In this document: positions 22,340-33,807 of the stretch, piece after piece | Numbering within the stretch: position 1 is the first letter of the stretch | How the letters are laid out: every line of letters begins with the position of its first letter | NCBI RefSeq assembly: GCF_004337985.1 | Contig: NC_043741.1 | Coordinates: 7,482,032 to 7,546,031 of the forward strand | Length of the DNA: 64,000 bases | Source of the DNA: Pyricularia pennisetigena | Lineage: Eukaryota; Ascomycota; Sordariomycetes; Magnaporthales; Pyriculariaceae | Direction of reading: 5' to 3' | Position numbers and translations under genes: made by a program | Notes under the pieces: generated by a model | The model's input: the letters and a program-made list of their open reading frames with translations, nothing else | The model's database searches: none | What the model was told of the DNA's origin: nothing

Positions 22340-22779
22340 TAGTCTCAGGGCTCATCCCTGAAGCCCAAAACTCCACAATTAAACCATTCCGTTCGCTTCG
22401 CTCCACTTTATAATTTAATTGCGGTTTTGCAATGTATTTATGGGTTCATCCAAAAAACGTTTTGTTTGGGTTTGAGGACAATTTGTCGATTTTCGCCGTT
22501 TATGGCGGTATTTTTGGCCTTTTTTCGACCGATACTCCTTTATTATTCCACAACCACGCAAAATATTAAAAAAAAATATCGTTGAAAATAGCGTTTAATA
22601 CCGCTATTAGTAGCGATTTGATTTATTTTTTTATTTGCTCCGACGGCCGAATTGGATACCACCTGCCCTTAATTCGTTCATGACGGTACTGTTTTTTCGA
22701 ATTCTTTTTCGATTTTCGATTTTTTTAATATTATTCTTAATGGTTAACCGAATTTTATAACTTTTGCACATGGAGGGTC

Positions 22780-22824
<45 letters not shown>

Positions 22825-23030
22825 CCGTTACAATAAATTCTGATGCATATACCGTATATTATAAACAGTTAAATAAGCGGATAGGTAAAATACATATTTT
22901 TTTATATATAATTCATAATCGAAACTCGCTTATACTTTTACCAATTTCGACGATCATAAAGCCACAATTTTAGGGATTGGACTATATATATAAACAAACG
23001 TCCACGTAAAACCAAATCAATAATACTTAT
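22340..23030 (-). repeat. repeat family R, copy 2 (inverted, cut by copia A)
   Basis: Begins TAGTCTCAGGGCTCATCCC at 22340. Up to 23030 it is the reverse complement of about 59310-59941, including the CGCCGTTTATGGCG hairpin and the GACGTTTGTTTATATA block (read inverted at about 22990). It ends at the copia LTR at 23031. Confidence 0.65.
22781..22824. repeat. (TA)n microsatellite
   Basis: A nearly pure TA run of 44 bases with one G interruption, inside repeat R copy 2. The equivalent position in other R copies has only a few TA units. Confidence 0.9.
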
Positions 23031-23586
23031 TGTCAACAATATGGGTTGCTAACAGGGGTTTAGGCATTAGCCTAGGTGCGGCGTGGTGCTAGTTACGTTG
23101 TAAAAGCCTTTAATTACAGGGCTTAAATGCATTAAAATGTTCACTAAATTTGGGATTAATAAATTTGATTTATTGGTGAGGAAATTTTGTTTTATCCCCC
23201 TTACATACTCTCCGACATCGAAATGGGGGTCCGCACCCCGCAAAAGGTTTCGGTGCCGCACACGATTTTCCGAAAAATTATTTTATATACGATATTGATT
23301 AAACACCCTTATTTTTATATAAACCATCTCTGGGTTCGCACTTATTTACTAATTTGGTGAAAGTTTTAACCCGGTACAGGGTAATTAATTCGTAAATGCA
23401 GGGTGGGTATTAAACCCGGTACAGGGTAAAACCCCATTCGCTAATTTTAAATCGCAATTCCTGCAACACAGAAAATATAATAGAAAATTTAATAACCCCA
23501 ACAGCCCCATTTCGGTACTATTTATTATGGTTTACATACAAATACAAATGGACCCATTATATGCTAAATAACGTATATAATTAACA
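23031..23586 (-). repeat. copia A 3' LTR
   Basis: Bounded by TGTCAACA at the left and TTAACA at the right (TG..CA ends after allowing for RIP). Collinear with 38583-39139 and, inverted, with 41360-41920. Diagnostic inner blocks are GGTGCGGCGTGGTGCTA and GGGGGTCCGCA. Confidence 0.85.
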
Positions 23587-25065
23587 CCCCCTTTTTTTAC
23601 TATTATTCATATAAAGTCGGAAAAAACAAATATATAAAAAAAATATAAAACCCTAAAAAAAATCCCCCTTATATCCCAACCCGATTCGAATTCCTGATAT
23701 AAACCCTTTGGATAATTAAACCCTTTATACCGACCTATAACCCCCAAAATGGACGAACCCCCGAATTGGAAAAAACCCCTAAAATTATAATAACCCCCGG
23801 ATTCGAACCCCCGATTTACATAATATTAACCCACGGAATTATTTATTAAGTTAAATAGTTAATTTTGCAGTTCGTTGGTAATAATCCAAATTAGGTATAT
23901 TATATAAAGTATTTCGAATGCGTAAATCGCCCAAAACACGAGCTTTTTCAATTTTGATTCAATTTCTGGTACAAGGTCGGTATAAATTGTTTATTAATTA
24001 ACCTGTGCAGGGTAAATTCGGATAATACGGCCGGTATTAGGCTAATAAAAATTTAATATCTGCAAATAAAGGAAATATAATGGGGTATTAGTTAGCGAAT
24101 TAATTAAATACTTTAAAATTCAGTAGGTAAAAACTAAATTTTTAGGGGTTTAAACCCTATAAACTTCAAAAAAACTTTGTAAATTGGAAGCGTTAAGGGT
24201 TTTATTAAACCATTAGCGGGCATGTGTTTGGATTCCAGGTATTTGAGGGTTATTAATCCTTTTATAATTAAATCCCGTACGTAGTAAAACTTTAATAACG
24301 TATATTTAGTACATAAATGGTACGTAAAATCTTATACGTTAATTATAAAACCTGTATTATTTCCAAATATTATAATAGGGCCTTTTATAGGTAATTTAAT
24401 TTTTATAAATAGGTTTTTAAACCATTGTATTTCACGCAGGGTTTCCGTTAAAGCATTGGTTTCGGTTTTTGGAATATTGAAAACTAGAATATTAACCTTT
24501 TTACATTTCAACGTTATAAGGCCCTCAAATAGGGTATACAAATATCCGTAAATGGATTTTAAATCTTCCCTAGCCCCGGCAAAATCGCTATTATTAAAAC
24601 CCAGTAATTTTAGGCCTTTAAAACCCCCTATTAATAAATTGGGTGGTAATTCGGTTTTAAATATTTTAATTCCGTAACAAATGAATAAGGATTTAATACC
24701 CGCCAAATAGCGTAATAGGTTTTTAACTACCGTTAAATGGATTATAATAGCTTTTGTTAAAAAACGTGAAAACCATTAAACCGCAAAACCGATATCCGGG
24801 CGCGTTAATAGCATTAAATACATGAAATTGCCGAGAATATGTTATAATAATTTAATTTCCAACGCATTTACGGGTTTACCCCCGCTATATTTTAATATAC
24901 CCGATTATAAAAGATTAAATATAAGTTTGCAATTAATTAATCCGAACGTTACTAATATTTCCTTTATATATTAATGTTAATAAAGCCAAAATAGGCGTTC
25001 AGGTTTATCTTTTATAATTTAAACGCCTAAAAAATAGGCTGCAGGGCCCCTGTTTTCCAACGCGT

Positions 25066-25727
25066 TGTGAGGAGGTTACGAGATAGAATAAGCTTAATCT
25101 TGAACGCGGGGAAAAGTGGATCACGTATAAGGCTGATGGAACGTTGAAATGGCAGATAACCGTCTGCTAGCGGGTAATAGAGATAATATATTGTTGTTGC
25201 ACAATCGATTCGTTGAATCGTTGAATCGATAAAGGTTATGAAGGTGATGAATCTAAGGCTAAATTATGAATTACGTATTCGAATCCGTAGGTGCAGATCT
25301 TCGATCCGGATGTCCGGAATGCGGGGTCACGTCACATGATTTGGCCTTATTCATGTGACTGACCTGCCGACCTATTGAGCCTAACGGCCCATTGAGCCTA
25401 ACGGCCTATTGTGCTTATGCATGCACAGAAAATCTGCGACCACAACGGGATTCGAACCCACGCATTTCAACAACGTTTATATGATATAGATTCTGGTACG
25501 TGCATTATACCACTAAGCTAGATTAAATATGACGTATTTGTTTTGTTGTTGAAACTATGAACAAAGACGTGATATATAAAGCTTTGTGTGTATAAACGCG
25601 TATACGTTTTATTTGTTATTTATTTATTTATTCGATGCAGGGTGACTGATAAAATTAGTCCGTGCTAGCCGTTATAAGATAATGCAGGGTAGCTAATATG
25701 TTTAGCCCTGCGCTAGCCATGTTCACA
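25066..25727. mobile_element. solo LTR with perfect TSD, inside copia A
   Basis: 662 bp starting TGTGAGGAGG and ending TTCACA, flanked by CGCGT at 25061-25065 and 25728-25732. The homologous place in copia C (about 39882-39898) reads ATACGCGTTGG without the insert, which gives the empty site. GC-normal and nearly identical to 39158-39818. Not decayed like its host, so it arrived late or escaped RIP. No internal region is present, so it is a solo LTR from LTR-LTR recombination. Confidence 0.85.
25434..25526 (-). other. tRNA-like sequence with pol III A and B boxes in the solo LTR
   Basis: On the minus strand TAGCTTAGTGG fits the pol III A box and GGTTCGAATCC fits the B box perfectly, spaced as in tRNA genes, with a T-arm-like hairpin around the B box. 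A matching 7-bp acceptor stem is missing and the D arm is imperfect, so it is not a functional tRNA. It could be a tRNA-derived insert (SINE-like) in the LTR ancestor. Confidence 0.5.
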
Positions 25728-27376
25728 CGCGTATATCTTATTAAAACGGGTTTTTAAATCCTAAAATATTGCGATTTAAAACCTATTAGCAGGTAATTGG
25801 TTACAAAAATAACGATAAAATGTTTGGATTTAACGTTATAAAAAACAGCGGGATTAAAAATTAATAGCTTAAAACCTTTTTTAAAAAATAGGGTTTTAAA
25901 TTTGTTTTGCCATTTTTTTGAGCCTGTTTCAAACCATATAACGCTTTTTCCAATTATATAACCTGCAATTTTTTCGGGCTATAACCTATTTCCACTAAAA
26001 TTTTAGCGGTAATAAAGTTACAATGTTTTACTTTATCGTTAAAACCAGTTGGAATTTGCAAATATATATTTACGTCGGTAAGGTTATTATTTAAAAACGC
26101 ACCGATAAAATCGTTTTGTTTTTTTTCCCAATTTTGTCCATTAATTATAGCTAATAATATACGCCAGGTAGGTGGTATATTAATATTAGTAAAAGCTGTA
26201 ATATAATTTAGGCCTTCGACCTGTAAAAAACCCCTAATAATAAACCTAGCTTTGTATTTTTTAGGTTTATTATTTTCATCCTTTTTTAATTTAAATACCG
26301 GCCGGGTAAAAACGAGTTTACGGTTTATAGATATTTTAATTTTAAGGATAAAACGGAAGGTTTTTGCACCAACGATTTGGTCGAATTTAAACGTTAAAAC
26401 AATTTATTATTAAACATTTTTAAGGTTATTTAAGGCCTGTTAATAGTTATTTGGTTTACCGCTTTTAAAGGGTTTTTTCTATTTTGTTTTGGTTTAAAAA
26501 CAAAAATAATGCGCGTAATTTGTATCCATTAAATTTGGGTTTTTAAACTGCAGATTTAATTCCCTATTTTATATTTTAGGTGCTGAAAACACCGGAACTT
26601 CCGTTATTTTAAAAATTGGATTAAATACCGCTACCGTTATAAATTCTGGGGGGCGAACAATAGGTTATACAGACCTGGCGGACATTGTGTTTTTAAGCTT
26701 TAAATACCTTATAACGGGTGGAAATTACCCTATAGCAGGTGGTAAATACCCTGTAATAAATGGTAAATATTCCATAATTTCAAAGTTTTTTAGGGGATAA
26801 ATATCCGTTGGAACGCTGGTAATTTCGTTTTCAAATTTAAAATTAAAATGCCCTTTTAAATTTGTATTTCTTTTTTGAAATTTGTAACGTTTCCCTTGGA
26901 ATAACCAGATTTTTAACGGTTATACCTTTTATAATTTCTACGGTAAAGGTTTTATATACGGCCCGTTTAACGGGTGCGTAAACCAACGCTGTAAAATTTA
27001 ATAAATAAGTTAAAAGTTTTATCGTTTCGGTGCGGGGAACTAATTTATTAAATTTTTGGCGTTTTTCCAACGGTATAAAAACCTGGTATACAATATCAAT
27101 AGCCCGAAAATACCCTAAATCGGGTCTATACGGTAATTTAAATTGGAAATCGGAATAAAATTCCTCGTAAAATATTAAATCCCTATTAATTACCGTTGTA
27201 CGGTTAATTAAATTAATTATAGTAAATAATAAATAATATTATAAATATAATAGTAAACCCGCCGTTATAGTGGTAAACCGAAATTTATCCAAAATAACCC
27301 TAACGGACCGTTCCGTTAATCCGTTTTGGCCGTGGTTATAAATATTCGAAATGCTAAAACTAATATTTGTATTTAT

Positions 27377-27564
27377 TATTATAGGGTAAGCCAACGGCCT
27401 TGAGACCGTTAAATATCCTTATTGGTATTATTACTAACGCTGGGGAAAAAGGGAGGAAAAGGTGTATGTCCGGGTCGTGGTAATGTCCTTCCCTTTATAT
27501 ATTATCCCTAACCCGCTTTTATATCTTATTACGTAATACGTACCTTAAACACGAATTTATAATA
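27377..27564 (-). repeat. gypsy 1, 3' LTR
   Basis: 188 bp, nearly the same length as the other three LTRs of this family (188-189 bp). Shares the block CCGGGTCGTGGTA..GTCCTTCCCTTTATATATT with them. Ends T(G/A)TTAT and ATAA(C/T)A, the G/A changes being RIP type. Confidence 0.9.
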
Positions 27565-27594
27565 TAACCCGTATTCGCCCGTCCTTTATCGGGT

Positions 27595-29665
27595 ATGGTC
27601 CCTATTTGGAGGTATAAAGGCAATCCAACGGGCGCGTATCCTAATATAATTTACCCGTCCATTATTCCGGGCGGTATAAACCCGTGGTCGGGTTTTACCC
27701 TCCTATTTTCGGCCGCGGTTATGTCGCGGGCCCTTTATCCCCGGTTCCGTTTACGGGCGGTTATTATAGTTCGTTTTTTCCTAATTTTGGGTAGTATAAA
27801 TCCGTGGTCGAATTTTGTTTTCCCGTTTTTGGTTGCGATTATATCGTGGTTTTTTTATCGTATTTCCCGTTTGCGGGTGGTTGTCGCGGTTTATTTTCCT
27901 TTTATTTTAAACGGTGTAAAACCGTGGTTGGGTTTTACTTTCCTATTTTTGGTTGCGGTAATATCGCGGTTTTTTTATTATATTTGCCGTTTACGGGTGT
28001 TTATCGCGGTTTATTTTCCTTTTATTTTGGGCGGTGTAAAACCGTGGTCGGGTTTTACCTTTTTACTTTTGGTTGCGGTAATGTCGCGGTTTTTTTATCG
28101 TATGTACCGTTTGCGGGTGTTTATCGCGGTTTATTTTCCTTTTATTTTGGGCGGTATAAGGCCGTGGTCGGGTTTTACCTTCCTATTTTTGGTTGCGGTA
28201 ATATCGCGGTTTTTTTATTATATTTACCGTTTGCGGGTATTTGTCGCGGTTTACTTTTTTTTTATTTTGGGCGGTGTAGGTTCGTTTATTTATTGGTATA
28301 ATTTTTTTCCCGTAATAATTGCGGTTTTTGTTTTTCGCATTTTTCCCGCGTTATTGTTTTAGTTTTTTTTACCTCCCAATTTTTTTTCCATTCGAATTTT
28401 TTTCGTCCTTATTCCCTCCTTTTTTTACCATTTTATCGATTTTTCCCGTTTTCCCCTCGCTTTGTTTTTTATTTATATTATTTTTATTTCGTCCGTTTTT
28501 ATTTCTTATTCGGTCCTATTTATTATTCGTATCGTTATTTATCGTTACCGCGTCGTGATTATATCCCGGGTTTTTATTTTTTAATCGCGTTATAAAAAGC
28601 GTTTGGATAAATTAATACCGGTGGTGGAAATGGTCGGCCTTCCCACCGTGGTAATTAATTATTTTCCTCGTATAATAATAGCGGTCGCCCATTTGTAAAT
28701 CGTATCGATTAAATACCGATCGGGTGGTATTGTTAATTTATATTCGCAGCGTTTTCGTCGCGTGATCGGTACCGCGGAACTCCAAAATAATTTAAATAAC
28801 GACGAATATACCGCCCCGGAAAATATATTTATTTTTTGCGTTTTTTATGTAAAAACGTCCAAAATTAACGGGGTTTGGGAATATAGTCCTACCCCCGACG
28901 GTATTGGTTACCAGCGATATCGCGATATTAAAAAATCGTATTATTATTACGGCGAAACCGTTTACGTTTTTAATTTTATTTTCCGCCGCCGTTTACGGGA
29001 ATTAAAAACCACGATTTACAATGGTCGTTATATCGTATAATTTTTAATTAAAAACACCGTCGTAAATAGTAAAAAAATCCTTGGTAAAAATGCCGTGCTG
29101 TTTCGAAATTTTTTTACCGCGTATGCCAATTGGGTCCGCGTTTATTAGGACGTATAGGATAAAATAGCTAATTCCGGGGCCGTAACGACCCTTATTAAAA
29201 TTATTATTTTTACTATTATATCCAATACCCTTTTTCGTAACGGCGGTAATTGTAATCGTTAATTGGTATAAATTTTCGTACGCGGTTTTATTTATTTGGA
29301 AATGCGTATAATTTTTTTAATATATAATTGTTTTAATAACGTTATTAATTTTTAAATTTTTTTCAAAAACGTAATACGTCGCGCTATAAAAAAAATTTGC
29401 AGGAAGCGCGCCGAAATAATAATGCTTTCGCTGTTTTAATTACCGTTTTAACCTTTTCCCCCGCCGTTTTTATACGCCAATTTCGCCCCGCGCATTCCCC
29501 ACGCCTTTTTATCCTTATTATTATTACGCCCCGTCGACGTTTCGAAGCTCCCCTTCCGCGTTACCCCGTCGCGTTTCGTTTTATTCGTACCCCGATTCGG
29601 TATATATTTAATTTTTTGCGTCCCCGTGCCCCGGTTTCGTCGCGTTTTCGTATTTTTGGTCGTAA
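27595..29665 (+). pseudogene. antisense accessory frame of gypsy G1, element 1
   Basis: Starting 30 bases from the 3' LTR, one plus-strand phase stays largely open for about 2 kb, opposite to gag-pol. The first 255 codons have no stop and encode hydrophobic repeats (PWSGFTFLFLVAVISRFFY and variants). After isolated stops at 28360, 28582 and 28696 the same phase continues with a mixed-composition peptide (NDEYTAPENIFIFCVFYVK, VWEYSPTPDGIGYQRYRDIK) to 29038, then further blocks to about 29665. Element 2 keeps a frame at the same place (55667-55422 minus shares PRFGIYLIF). No known domain. The hydrophobic part may be the mirror of a basic repeat rather than a protein; the later part looks more protein-like. 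Confidence 0.5.
27672..28271 (+). repeat. 120-bp minisatellite, 5 units, in gypsy 1
   Basis: Five head-to-tail units of 120 bp, each starting near GGYRTAAAACCGTGGTCGGG. The unit is a multiple of three, so the antisense frame is maintained through all of them (40 residues per unit). Element 2 has four units at the same place. Confidence 0.9.
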
Positions 29666-30205
29666 TATAGGTAAAAACCCGTTTTTTGGAAAATCCCGTC
29701 GTAAATTCTTTTTAATCGAGGGTATTACCCGACGTTATACCGCCTTATTGCGGGAAATTAACCAATTCGTTAAATGATGGGAATTCCCAATTTTTAAGGA
29801 CGACGCGGAAAATAATAAAATAAAAAAGGAGGACGTTAAAATAAAGGAAGGAAATAAAAAAAAAGGAAATTTAAATAGCGAATCGGAGGCGTATAATTCG
29901 GTTTTTAATTAATATTTTATCGCCGCGCAAAATTATCGTTTCGTTTTATATATATTAATTTAATTTAAAAATTAAATGGGTGGGATGCGGTTACGTCGCC
30001 CCAAAAATGGGCGCGGGTTATATGGTCGTCGGTTTATTTTTATTATATTTCGCCCCGGTAAAAGGTTTAATTTTATGTTTTTTTTTACCGTACGTTTAAT
30101 TAAATTAATATTTATTTTAGGTTTACCGCGTCGCTTTTTTTCCGGGAAATTGTCGACTTTTTAATTAATTGTAGGAAATCCCTGGTCCGGTTAGGTATTT
30201 AATTA

Positions 30206-33200
30206 TTAACGTCGTTTCGATATTGGGTTATTATTTATTTGGGCCGGCCCCCATTTTATTTCAAATTCGTCCAATACCCGTATATTTTCTATTATTACCA
30301 AATTTTCCCACGTGGGTTTATCGTACCTTTTCCATTTTACCAAAATTTTACGTTTGCGTTTTTTCCCCATTGCGTTTTTCGCGGTTAAAATTTCCTCCAT
30401 TACCCATTTTTCCGCGGTTTCGTTATTTAAATCGGATAAAATTAATAACGGGCCGGGTTTAATATCGGTACGAATTTGGGACGGTAATAGGTCGTCCGCG
30501 GTTTTTTCGATTAATTTTACGTAAAAAATGGGGTAAATTTTTTTCGGGACGTTTAACGTAATTGTTAATAATATAAAAATCGCCACAATCGTATATTTAT
30601 TCGCCACGAAATTAAATTTTTTATTCGGGCGATTAATTTTAACGTTCCGTAGGTTAAAAAAAATTTTATCCCCTATTTTGAAACGGTCCGCCGGTTTTCG
30701 TATTTTATTCGCGTTTTTTTTGGCGTTATTATATATAAATTATAACGGCGTGGGTTACGTTTATACCGTTTTTAAAATATTATAAAAACAAATTCGCGCG
30801 ATTTTTCGGCGTGGAACCCGGTCGTCCGTTTATTTGTATTACCGGGACCGCGTTTATTTCGTATTTTAATAATAATTTATTAGGATTAATTCCCGTGGTT
30901 AACGAATTTTTATTATTTAGCGTTAATGAAACGGCCGGTAAATATCCGGGCCAATTTATTTGGTCGAATACCACGAAAATTTTTAAATAATATTGCATTT
31001 TTTAATTAATCCGTTCCGTACCCCCGTCCGTTTTTGGGTGGTAAAACGTCGATAATAATTGTAAAATTCCTATTTATCGGTATAATTCCAATTAAAAACC
31101 TTTTACCCAATCCGACCCCCGGTCCGATATAATCGCGTTAAAAAAGCTTTTAAACCGCCACCAGGTAAAAACGAATTTCGCGGCGCAAATTTCGGTTTTT
31201 ATCGAATTTATTGTTTTTAATTGGATATATTTGGAAAATTTATTAATTATAACCATTATATAACGCGGCGCGTCCGCGCTATTATTTGGGAAATCCGTTA
31301 TAAAATCGATGGAAATTTGTTTCCGAAATTTGTCCGGTATTGGTAGGGGTTGTAATAGCTTTTATTTGCGTCGTTTCGATGGTTTTATCCTGCGGTTTAT
31401 ATTGCAATTACGTACAAATCGTCGGATATATTCGGCTATCCCGTCCCAATAATAATTTCGAACCAAAATTGTAAATATATTATTTTTACCGCAATAATTA
31501 ATTATTGGGGATTTGTAAGTTCGTTGCAAAATTACCGTAATTAGGGGTTCCTAATTGGGTAATTAAAAACGGTTTTTATATTATTGCGTGCCGGAAGCGT
31601 TTATTAAATAATCCGTTATTTATATTATCATTTTGGTATCGGGTGGGAATCGTTTTATATCCTATTAAACCGCGTTACGTTTATAAACGTATACCGGGTT
31701 TTTTTCCATTATTTCGTTCCAAAATCTTGCTATATAAGGTTATTGGAAAATAAACATTTTTTCCGGTACCGCCGGTAATATATTTTATAATAATGTTTAA
31801 AAAATACCGATTATGGTTTCACTGGGTATTAGGCGTAATATTATCGTTTTTTTTTCCTCGTTGGTTTCGTCCTGCTCCAGTTTCGATAACGCGTCGGGGA
31901 TTATCGCGTATTTCCTTGGTTGGTATTTTAAAACGTAATTAAATTTGGATAAGATTTCGGCCCACCGCATTTACCGTTCCAATACCACCCTCGGTTTCGT
32001 AAAATATTTAAACGTTTTATAATCCGTAAAAATAGTAAAAAAAAAACGGATATTGCGTAATTCCGTTTCCCATATTTATAAATAATAAACGACCGCGAGC
32101 GGTTCCTTATTGTAAATAATATAATTGCGTTAAACCGTCGTTAATTTAACGGAATGGAATATTACCGGTTTTTATAACCCGTCCTTCCTTTTTTATATTA
32201 ATACCCCCCCGATAATTGCGCCGGAACAGTCCGTTTTTATTTTCGTTTCCGTTTCGTCGCTCCATTGGGTTAATATTAACGTTTGTAAAAATATTTGTTT
32301 AAATATTTTAAAAATAACGTTTTCCTCCGGTATCCATTTAAACGGTATTTTTTTTTAGTAAATCGAAATAAAAACGCCGTTAAACCCGAATACCCGTTTA
32401 TAAAATCCCGGTAAAAATTTGCGAATTTTAAAAAACCGCGCAGTTTTTGTAACCTCGTCGGGGCTTCCCATTCCCGGATCGCGCGTAATTTTTCCGGATC
32501 GGTTTTTACGCCTATATTGGCGTATATAATAAACCCTAGATATTTAACCGAAATAACCGCGAACGCGTTTTTATCGAAATCCAAATTTAAACCCGCTTTT
32601 TTTAATTTTCCCAAAATGTGGGTAATTTTCCGCCAATAATCCGTTTTCGAACCGGACGTATATATTAAAATATCGTTTAAATATATTAATGTGTAATCGT
32701 CCAATATATTCCCGAAAACGCCGTTAATATATCGTTGGAACGTGGCCAGGGCGCCCGTTAATCCGAATTTTGTGCGAAAAACTGTAAAATGTTTATCTTT
32801 TTCGGCCACGCGTAATTTATGGAAAACTGCGCGTATATTTATTTTAATAAATTATTTTATTCCGGATAGGGAGCGAAATACTTTTTTAATTAATGGTAAA
32901 AAATACCGGTTTTATATTATAATAGCGTTTAATATTTTATAATCGACGTATAAACGCTATTTTCCAGAAGTTTTCCGGATTATTAGGACCGGGGTTGCGG
33001 TTAACGACGCGTTTATTCGGATCCATTTTTTATCCATTATATCGATTATTTATCGCCGTAATTCCAACAATTAATCGCGCGGTATATAATATAACCGGCC
33101 TTATAATAACGGCGGGGATTTACCGTCGTTATCCTTTTGGATCCGGATATAATAGTCCAATTCGCCCTTATACGGGGGTAAAACCGAAGTTTTACCGTCG

Positions 33201-33800
33201 TTAAATAGGTTTTCGAAATTTTTTAATTTTACGGGTAACGTCGCCGGGGGTTTTGCGTCGTTTTTATTTACCGCCGTTAAAATTAAAACCCGGGTTATAT
33301 TTTATAACGAAATAAAGGCGAATTTCATTTATTCGTTCGTATTTTTTTTTGTTTTTCGGGCCGCGGTTAAAAATACGTTACCTATAATTACCGTAAATTT
33401 CCCGTTTTTCGGACGTAGGGATAATTTTTATACGAATAACCTTTTAACGGATTTTATTTTCAACTTTTTTGGTTTGGGTTAAATACCATTTTCCGGTAAA
33501 TTATTTAAAGGAATTCCAGGAACAGGTTTTGCGTTAATCCCGGAATTATATAAAAGGATATCGGCACGGATTAACCGTCGATATTTACGTTGCAATTACC
33601 TATTTCCCGTATATCGGTTCATATTTGTCCCGTTACCGTGCCCAACCAGCGGATTTATAGTAAAAAGATTTTTATTATTCCCAATTTTTCGGTACAATTT
33701 TTATTTATAACCGCGTAATATTCGCACCCTAAATCCATTTATATAATAATAAATTTCGTTCAATTAGTTAAAACCGGGATAAAAAATAATCGCTTATCCA
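30206..33800 (-). pseudogene. gypsy 1 pol (protease, RT, RNase H, integrase, chromodomain)
   Basis: Read on the minus strand: protease remnant with DLGCE near 33740; RT with an open 177-codon frame 32809-32276 containing FGLTGALATFQRYIN, the active site LIYLNDILIY, and LRGFLKFANFYRDFI; RNase H and integrase to about 30.6 kb, broken by stops; then a chromodomain-like end (frame 30607-30206) with RKILVKWKRYDKPTWENL. The active site Asp pair is YLND, not YLDD (AAC at 32675-32677), a RIP-type G-to-A change that would abolish catalysis. Chromodomain presence places it among chromoviruses, which target heterochromatin. Confidence 0.85.
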
Positions 33801-33807
33801 TTATAAT

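Larger units (their letters stand above)
24332..27371 (-). pseudogene. copia A pol: reverse transcriptase and RNase H part
   Basis: Reading the minus strand from high to low coordinates: a conserved RT beginning near 26280 (KYKARFIIRGFLQVEGLNY), FIGAFLNNNLTDVNIYLQ, and LEKALYGLKQA near 25880 are copia RVT_2 landmarks. After the inserted LTR comes LLTRPDIGFAV (about 24790), and then a 124-codon frame at 24706-24332 with the RNase H motifs FNNSDFAGAREDLKSIYGYL and FGNNTGFIINV. The catalytic RT YVDD block is not intact. Many in-frame stops reflect RIP. In a working element this part copies the RNA genome into DNA. Confidence 0.8.

Noticed and set aside
25434..25526. Functional tRNA gene
   Set aside because: A and B boxes are good, but the acceptor strands do not pair and the D arm is imperfect; reported only as tRNA-like.
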